From assembly GCA_028829895.1 (NCBI GenBank), contig CM054181.1, forward strand, positions 2,074,501-2,138,500: 64,000 bases of DNA, given 5' to 3'. Source of the stretch: Sinotaia quadrata. Taxonomy: Eukaryota; Mollusca; Gastropoda; Architaenioglossa; Viviparidae. Of the stretch, positions 57,540 to 64,000 are shown one piece after another. A program made the translations under genes and the position numbers. The notes under the pieces are model-generated. The model made no database searches, was not told the origin of the DNA, and worked only from the letters and a program-made list of their open reading frames with translations. Position 1 is the first letter of the stretch. Every line of letters starts with the position of its first letter.

Positions 57540-58255
57540 TTTCAGTCAGATAGATATGGTTTTTTTTTGATCGCCTGGCTACCTCAGTGCAGGGGAGGGG
57601 AGGGGCAGTTTTCAGTCAGATAGATATGGCTTTTTTGTTCGCTTGGCTGCATCAGTGGTGTGGGGGCGGGGGTGAGTTGTCAGTTTCAGTCAGATAGATA
57701 TGGCTTAATTTTTTTTGTTCGCCTGACTGCCTCAAATGTAGGGGTGGGGTGGGGGGAGGTTGTCAGTTTCAGTCAGATAGATATGGCTTTTTTTTTTGTT
57801 CGCCTGACTCCTCAGTGTAGGGGGTGGGGGAGGTTGCCAGTTTCAGTCAGATAGATATGGCTTTTTTGTTTCGCCTGACTGCCTCAATGTAGGGGGTGGG
57901 GGAGGTTGCCAGTTTCAGTCAGATAGATATGGCTTTTTTGTTTCGCCTGACTGCCTCAAATGTAGGGGTGGGGGGTGGGGAGGTTGTCAGTTTCAGTCAG
58001 ATAGATATGGCTTTTTTTTTTGTTCGCCTGACTCCTCAGTGTAGGGGGTGGGGGAGGTTACCAGTTTCAGTCAGAAGATATGGCTTTTTTTTTTTGTTCG
58101 CCTGACTGCCTCAATGTAGGGGGTGGGGGAGGTTGCCAGTTTCAGTCAGATAGATATGGCTTTTTTGTTTCGCCTGACTGCCTGAACGTGGGGGATAGGG
58201 AGGTTGCCAGTTTCAAATAGATATGGCTTTTTTTGTTCGCCTGACTGCCTGAATG
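57540..58255. repeat. ~75-bp minisatellite, about 9 copies, with T and G runs
   Basis: Each unit has TTTCAGTCAGATAGATATGG, a T-run, TTCGCCTGACTGCCTCA and a GGGGTGGGGGAGG tract. Homopolymer length changes make the period vary from about 65 to 90 bp. First minisatellite after the TENT5 region. Confidence 0.95.
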
Positions 58256-58964
58256 TACTTTTTAATATCAGACTTCGTGCTCAAACTTCTCTTGCAACTT
58301 CCCGCCCCTATATTTTGACTTCGTTATTCGCAGCCTTGTTCAGATTGACTTTAGGAGTGCGAAGAATATTGGGAATCCTGATTCATTTGCAAATGTATAA
58401 CTGACGATGAATATATTTTGACGAATTGCGTTATTGATAGTCTTTTGCTTACGAAAGCCATTTCTAACTTGGAGTTATGATTGTACAAATCTAATTTGTT
58501 TAACTAAGCAGAAATGGGAATTCCCAGTTCTTTGTTGGCTGGCCCTCTTCAAGGCATGAAAGCTGCTGCGTAGTTGTGTATCTAATGCAGACTTTTTGGT
58601 TTTATTCATTCGTTGTATATGCATGCTGTTAAAAAATAATCTGTTACTTTACAAACACTGGATCTGTTCCATACAAACGATTGTACCGAACTAAAGGCCA
58701 ACCGGAATTGGTGGCTTGTGCTTTTCCGTTTCTCACAGGGTTGTCATATGACAGAGAAAAACAATAATCAATGAATGATTCTGATCAATGAAATAAAATA
58801 AAAAGAGAAAATTCCACAAATGTTATTAAAGAGTGTTCTGTGAATGAATGTCAGTGTTGCGGTGACCCGTGGAGTGTATTAATGTTTGCTGGTGTGCGTG
58901 GATAGAAATAATTTGAGAAAGCAATTAGACTGTTTTGCTGGTATGATTTTTGTTGCCAGCCAAA
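58256..58964. other. Single-copy spacer
   Basis: No gene recognised. Confidence 0.5.
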
Positions 58965-59695
58965 CTTAATAAGGGCTGACTGGTATTCATCTTCAGTCTT
59001 GATAAACGTTATATTGCTGACTGGTATTCGTCTTCAGTCTTGATAAACGTTATATTGCTGACTGGTGTTCGTCTTCAGTCTTGATAAACGTTATATTGCT
59101 GACTGGTATTCGTCTTCAGTCTTGATAAACGTTATATTGCTGACTGGTATTCATCTTCAGTCTTGATAAACGTTATATTGCTGACTGGTGTTCGTCTTCA
59201 GTCTTGATAAACGTTATATTGCTGACTGGTGTTCGTCATCAGTCTTGATAAACGTTATATTGCTGACTGGTGTTCGTCTTCAGTCTTGATAAACGTTATA
59301 TTGCTGACTGGTGTTCGTCTTCAGTCTTGATAAACGTTATATTGCTGACTGGTGTTCGTCTTCAGTCTTGATAAACGTTATATTGCTGACTGGTGTTCAT
59401 CTTCAGTCTTGATAAACGTTATATTGCTGACTGGTGTTCGTCTTCAGTCTTGATAAACGTTTAATTAGGAAAACTTCTCACTTCAACGTTATATTGCTGA
59501 CTGGTGTTCATCTTCAGGTTCAATCAGGAAAACTTCTCACTTCAACGTTATATTGCTGACTGGTGTTCATCTTCAGCCTTGATAAACGTTTAATTAGGAA
59601 AACTTCTCACTTCAACGTTATATTGCTAACTGGTATTCATCTTCAGGTTCAATCAGGAAAACTTCTCACTTCAACGGTATATTGCTGACTAAGAT
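58965..59695. repeat. 41-bp minisatellite, about 16 copies, changing to a compound unit
   Basis: Twelve near-identical 41-bp units (GACTGGTGTTCGTCTTCAGT then CTTGATAAACGTTATATTGC) run to about 59460. The remaining units gain AGGAAAACTTCTCACTTCAA and alternate between two compound forms of about 60 and 80 bp. Confidence 0.95.
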
Positions 59696-60289
59696 CACAT
59701 TGAATAAATAATCAAGGATAATCAAGGAATAAATATAGGATATTTCGAATGACTCTTAAGGTTACCATGACATGATTATAAAAATGATTCATTGATAATT
59801 ACATTACTGATGGTGTATTAGACCTCGTGACAATGGAGTATTACAGTTACTAGGACATGGTTACACAATTTGGTTGGGAATGCATGTTGGCTGTTCAAGA
59901 GCTACCAAGACGTGATATTTACACACAGCCACTCACCTAGCGTGCGTTATAAATGGCATGCATTAATAAATAAGAAAAGTTAAGAAATTATTGTTTTTAT
60001 TGCAATCATAAAAATCTGCTTTTAGATCAACGATTGGTTTTTATGTGGTTTTGAAAGAATAAAATTTCAACAATTGAACTTTTTTATTCAGATTCAGTCA
60101 TTTATTTCTGGAGCTTTAAAACAATAAATAACATTATAAGAAATATTTATTTAAATACATGTGTACGATTCCCTTTGACATAAAGGCGACTTTTTAATGG
60201 CCTACAATCCAGGCGCTTTTATTTTGATATATTTGTTTAGTGAGGGATACGGTTGATTAAAGCCAACATAAAAACGACATTATCGATCA
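59696..60289. other. Single-copy AT-rich spacer
   Basis: No gene recognised. Confidence 0.5.
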
Positions 60290-60430
60290 AGAGGCTCCTT
60301 TTATTTTTAACAACTCAGTCACACACTTATCTTTTATTTCTAACAACTCAGTCACACACACTTTTATTTTTAACAACTCGGTCACACACTTTATTTTTAA
60401 CAACTCGGTCACACACACTTATCTTTTTCT
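60290..60430. repeat. ~27-bp tandem repeat, about 5 copies
   Basis: TTTTTAACAACTCAGTCACA then CACTTA with small changes. Confidence 0.92.
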
Positions 60431-60840
60431 TAGTCTCGTCTCCATTCTTAGTCACACGCTTAGTCTCATCTCCACTCTTAGTCACACAGTCTCATCTCCA
60501 CTCTTAGTCACAGTCTCATCTCCACTCTTAGTCACAGTCTCATCTCCACTCTTAGTCACACAGTCTCATCTCCACTCTTAGTCACACAGTCTTATCTCCA
60601 CTCTTAGTCACACGCTTAGTCTCATCTCCACTCTTAGTCACAGTCATCTCCACTCTTAATCACAGTCTCGTCTTCACTCTTAATCACAGTCTTATCTCCA
60701 CTCTTAATCACAGTCTTATCTCCACTCTTAATCACAGTCTCATCTCCACTCTTAGTCACAGTCTCATCTCCACTCTTAATCACAGTCTCATCTCCACTCT
60801 TAATCACATTCTTATCTTTCTCTTAGTCACACACTTATTC
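60431..60840. repeat. ~24-bp minisatellite, about 17 copies
   Basis: Unit core TCTCATCTCCACTCTTAGTC then ACAG. The GTCACA piece is shared with the preceding array, so the two are probably related. TTAGTC and TTAATC variants form blocks. Confidence 0.94.
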
Positions 60841-60884
60841 TACTTGTTGACTTTCCATAAATCTCACTTTCTGTCTTACTCTTA

Positions 60885-61090
60885 TTAGCATTACTCTTCT
60901 GTGCAATTTAAGCATACACTTCGTCAACTCATAACCATTTTACTCTTATTTGCCCCATATGAATTGCACTCTTAACCTTTCCTTAGACTTACTCTTAGAT
61001 TCTTAACCTTTATCGACCCACTCTTAGTTAAACCCTTAACCTTTATCGACCCACTCTTAGTTAAACTCTTAACCTTTCCTTTGACGTACT
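60885..61090. repeat. Degenerate ~30-bp repeat
   Basis: Several variants of CTTAACCTTTATCGACCCAC then TCTTAGTTAAA. CTCTTA links it to the array before it. Confidence 0.8.
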
Positions 61091-61300
61091 CTTAAAAAAC
61101 ATAACTTATAAACTTAGTGATGGAACTCTATAGAAAAGAGCTTAAAAAACGCAAATACTTATAAACTTAGGGATGGAACTCTATAGAAAAGAGCTTAAAA
61201 AACGCAAATACTTATAAACTTAGGAATGGAACTCTATAGAAAAGAGCTTAAAGAACGCAAATACTTATAAACTTAGGGATCGATGAAAATTCTATAGAGA
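61090..61300. repeat. 53-bp minisatellite, about 4 copies
   Basis: Unit core ACTTATAAACTTAGGGATGG then AACTCTATAGAAAAGAGC, period 53 bp (61141 to 61194). Confidence 0.95.
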
Positions 61301-61306
61301 AGAGTA

Positions 61307-61708
61307 ATGGTGGCAGAAAGAGTTACAAAATTCATGTCGAGATTTCGAATAGTGTCCACTATTAAACAGAGTGAGAGTTTTTGTATGTTTTACTTCTTTA
61401 GTATAGCCGGGCTGTGGCTGTTGACTTTGACTGCGAGGCTTTTTTTTGCATTGGCTTGGTCTGCAGACATGAGGGCAGGCTTTGGGCTTTTCGTCTATTT
61501 GTGTCTGTCGAGGAACTCAGCCGGCCTAAGCCTGATCTGTATTGTCGTAGAGGGCATGTACTGGCGAGCCAATAGAATGCTGATTCTAAAACAGACAATA
61601 TTTTCTAAATTTCTGGCGGACATTAAGATAATGACTGTCGTAACAGACACACGTCATTCATACATAGGAAATAGGAGGAGACACATTAACAGAAAAAAAA
61701 TTAATTAG
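61307..61708 (+). CDS. Unrecognised open frame, 133 codons, doubtful
   Basis: The longest open frame outside arrays apart from TENT5, although the translated start is GTG or ATG-adjacent and poorly defined. The product would have two hydrophobic stretches at about residues 25-50 and 58-85 (LWLLTLTARLFFALAW is visible) and a basic tail. I recognise no domain, there is no splice-site support, and a frame this long can occur by chance. Most likely not a gene. Confidence 0.12.
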   Translation: MVAERVTKFMSRFRIVSTIKQSESFCMFYFFSIAGLWLLTLTARLFFALAWSADMRAGFGLFVYLCLSRNSAGLSLICIVVEGMYWRANRMLILKQTIFSKFLADIKIMTVVTDTRHSYIGNRRRHINRKKIN

Positions 61709-61896
61709 CATAAATGAACATCCACAAATGTACACAAGCATAATCACCACTACATATAAGTTCGACTTAACTTTCTCGGCAAAAACCCGTTTCAGTAGTG
61801 TCCGGGAGAGCTTTTCTGAGAGATGTTACTCTGACAACGGCAGGATCGACTCTGATCTTTGAGGGCCAATTTCGGCGCGAACAGTCAGTCAGTCGG

Positions 61897-62112
61897 GCTA
61901 AATATCTGGCGAATTATTACAACTTGACCTACTAGATCGGCTAAATATCTGGCGAATTATTACAACTTGACCTACTAGATCGGCTAAATATCTAGCGAAT
62001 TATTACAACTTGACCTACTAGATCGGCTAAGTATCTGGCGAATTATTACAACTTGACCTACTAGATCGGCTAAATATCTGGCGAATTATTACAACTTGAC
62101 CTACTAGATATA
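61897..62112. repeat. 43-bp minisatellite, 5 copies
   Basis: Unit core CGGCTAAATATCTGGCGAAT then TATTACAACTTGACCTACTA. Near-identical copies. Confidence 0.97.
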
Positions 62113-62274
62113 CTCTCGCTAAATGTCAAGGCCTTCCAGTAAGAAGGGGATGGGGTGGGCTAACAGGTAAGATCTAAACCCAAGCTAGCTCTCGGGAGTC
62201 TAACAGTAGACAGAAACCGTGCAGATCTAAAAGATGAATGAAATGCTTTTCGGCCCCCACGTCCTACCGTCACA

Positions 62275-62640
62275 TATAGTCAGCATGAGTTGTCTTGTGT
62301 CAGTTAGAGTTCCTGAATGTCAGCATGAGTTGTCTTGCGTCATCATGATAGAGTTCCTGAATGTCAGCATGAGTTGCGTCATCATGATAGAGTTCTTGAA
62401 TGTCAGCATGAGTTGTCTTGCGTCATCATGATAGAGTTCCTGAATGTCAGCATGAGTTGCGTCATCATGATAGAGTTCCTGAATGTCAGCATGAGTTGCG
62501 TCATCATGATAGAGTTCCTGAATGTCAGCATGAGTTGTCTTGCGTCATCATGATAGAGTTCCTGAATGTCAGCATGAGTTGCGTCATCATGATAGAGTTC
62601 TTGAATGTCAGCATGAGTTGTCTTGCGTCATCATGATAGC
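62275..62640. repeat. 39/44-bp minisatellite, about 9 copies
   Basis: Unit core TCATCATGATAGAGTTCCTG then AATGTCAGCATGAGTTGCG. Longer units add TCTTG (GTTGTCTTGCG). The two types are ordered in a block that itself repeats, a higher-order structure. Confidence 0.95.
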
Positions 62641-62789
62641 GCCAATGGACTACTTTTTATAGGGCTATGTTAAAAGTGTTGCGTATTCAACAAAACCTTG
62701 TTATTTGCATAAACGTATGGTCAGGATCACAAATGAAATTCATTAAAGTTATTCAAGTTTGCACACGTGGACTAAGTAACACCCATGCA

Positions 62790-63000
62790 CATAGATATGT
62801 AAATGTTCATATTTCGTTATGTGTGGTTGAGTGACTGTGACTATATATGTTGGTGTCGTGTGCCCCACTCACTCTATCTGCAGCATAGACATGAATCCAA
62901 TCACAAATCAATATGATTTGTTGGCACACCAGACAAATAAATAGACTAGACATATGTACGCCCCAAGTCACACTGAATATGTAGGCCTATTAAACAGGCT
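62790..63000 (+). repeat. Possible dispersed repeat shared with 32350-32640
   Basis: Carries ATGTTGGTGTCGTGTGC and collinear weaker matches to the 32.4-kb segment. No open frame. Confidence 0.4.
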
Positions 63001-63149
63001 GATTGAGACCACGAACTGATGAAAGGTATTTTATAGGGAGAAAATAAAGACATGTAAAATCTAGGCAAATAATACTATAATAACCATTATGATATTACAT
63101 TGTAATGACGTAAGCACCAACTGATGGCGATAAGAGACCAGTGGGTCTG

Positions 63150-63200
63150 TAATTCTAAATATAGCTCTCTGTAATTCTAAATATAGCTCTGTGTAATTTC
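63150..63200. repeat. ~24-bp direct duplication
   Basis: CTGTAATTCTAAATATAGCT occurs twice in tandem. Confidence 0.85.
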
Positions 63201-63337
63201 TCCACTATGAAAGAGGATTGAAAAATAGTCGTAATCTAGCAGGCGACATCTTCCAGACAGGGTTGCTAACTGAGGATGGGTGATTGACAGTTTGTTCTAG
63301 GATGAGTATAATATAACCAATAATTTACACTGCAAAG

Positions 63338-63460
63338 TTCCAAGAGAAAAATTATCCCTAAATGATAGCGATGGCTGTGTAATATATAATCAATTCCAAG
63401 AGAAAAATTCTCCCTAAATGATAGCGATGGCTGTGTAATATATAATCAATTCCAAGAATT
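63338..63460. repeat. ~57-bp direct duplication leading into the final array
   Basis: AATTCCAAGAGAAAAATT then CCCTAAATGATAGCGATGGC occurs twice. It is the longer ancestor-like form of the 50-bp unit that follows. Confidence 0.9.
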
Positions 63461-64000
63461 TTTCTTTCCTAAATGATAGAGACTGTAAAATAGTGTCAAT
63501 TCCAAGAGAAAACTTTTCCTAAATGATAGAGACTGTAAAATAGTGTCAATTCCAAGAGAAAACTTTTCCTAAATGATAGAGACTGTAAAATAGTGTCAAT
63601 TCCAAGGGAAAACGTTTCCTAAATGATAGAGACTGTAAAATAGTGTCAATTCCAAGAGAAAACTTTTCCTAAATGTTTTCGACTGTAAAATAGTGTCAAT
63701 TCCAAGGGAAAACGTTTCCTAAATGATAGAGACTGTAAAATAGTGTCAATTCCAAGAGAAAACTTTTCCTAAATGATAGAGACTGTAAAATAGTGTCAAT
63801 TCCAAGAGAAAACTTTTCCTAAATGATAGAGACTGTAAAATAGTGTCAATTCCAAGAGAAAACTTTTGATAGAGATACCGGTAGTTGTGTAATACAGTGT
63901 CAGTTACAAAAATAGTGTCAATTCCAAGAGATAACTTTTCCTAAATGATAGAGATACCGGTAGTTGTGTAATACAGTGTCAGTTACAAAAATAGTGTCAA
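63455..64000. repeat. 50-bp minisatellite, at least 9 copies, runs off the window
   Basis: Unit core TAGTGTCAATTCCAAGAGAA then AACTTTTCCTAAATGATAGA, exact 50-bp period (63541 to 63591). From 63860 a longer variant with ACCGGTAGTTGTGTAATACA appears and repeats. The array continues past the right edge. Confidence 0.96.

Noticed and set aside
1080..64000. CRISPR-like regular repeats
   Set aside because: The repeats are contiguous tandem units without unique spacers, there are no cas genes, and the DNA is eukaryotic.

Overview
The window is metazoan nuclear DNA, AT-rich and dominated by non-coding sequence. The base composition, the consensus GT/AG splice signals, the long CA/TG/CT microsatellites, the hAT-type DNA transposon remnants and one animal-specific gene (TENT5/FAM46) fit an invertebrate. 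I would guess a lophotrochozoan such as a mollusc, but the sequence alone does not name the species.

Only one gene can be supported with confidence: a TENT5 (FAM46) non-canonical poly(A) polymerase, whose whole 411-codon reading frame lies in one exon at 46946-48181 on the + strand. A non-coding first exon probably ends at a perfect CAG|GTAAGT donor at 43871/43872 and joins an acceptor at 46909/46910. Upstream, 43031-43140 packs ATTGG, CRE-half, RFX X-box, kB-like and CArG-box matches into 110 bp. Downstream, about 9 kb of T-run-rich sequence has no sizeable tandem array and could include a long 3' UTR.

The rest (about 1-40.7 kb and 57.5-64 kb) is a patchwork of roughly 60 tandem arrays (minisatellites). 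Most have unit lengths of 24-84 bp and most array units are unrelated to each other. Many units are 43-49 bp. Several arrays are hierarchical: 640-3580 is an old ~50-bp array in which subsets were re-amplified. Two arrays carry an inverted unit, at 5379-5430 and about 26513-26543. The arrays stop around the TENT5 locus and resume after it.

Interspersed elements lie among the arrays. A long dispersed repeat, called DR1 here, has copies at 10058-11625 (+), 16425-17085 (+, 3' part), 23110-24070 (+) and 14715-14985 (-), and several copies carry their own private tandem expansions. A 207-bp hAT MITE (23191-23397) sits in one DR1 copy, and the copy at 14.8 kb preserves the empty site. A 774-bp hAT remnant (30745-31518) with a decayed transposase C-terminus sits inside a minisatellite whose unit contains its TCTAGA-type target. 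There are also foldback/MITE-like inverted repeats at 3731-4253 and 9062-9264, and a Pol III promoter-like (tRNA-SINE) segment near 15.54-15.61 kb. I found no rRNA genes, intact tRNA genes, CRISPR arrays or prokaryotic features.

The most unusual aspect is not a protein system. It is an apparently ongoing process that turns many different short local sequences into tandem arrays, while sparing the one conserved gene.
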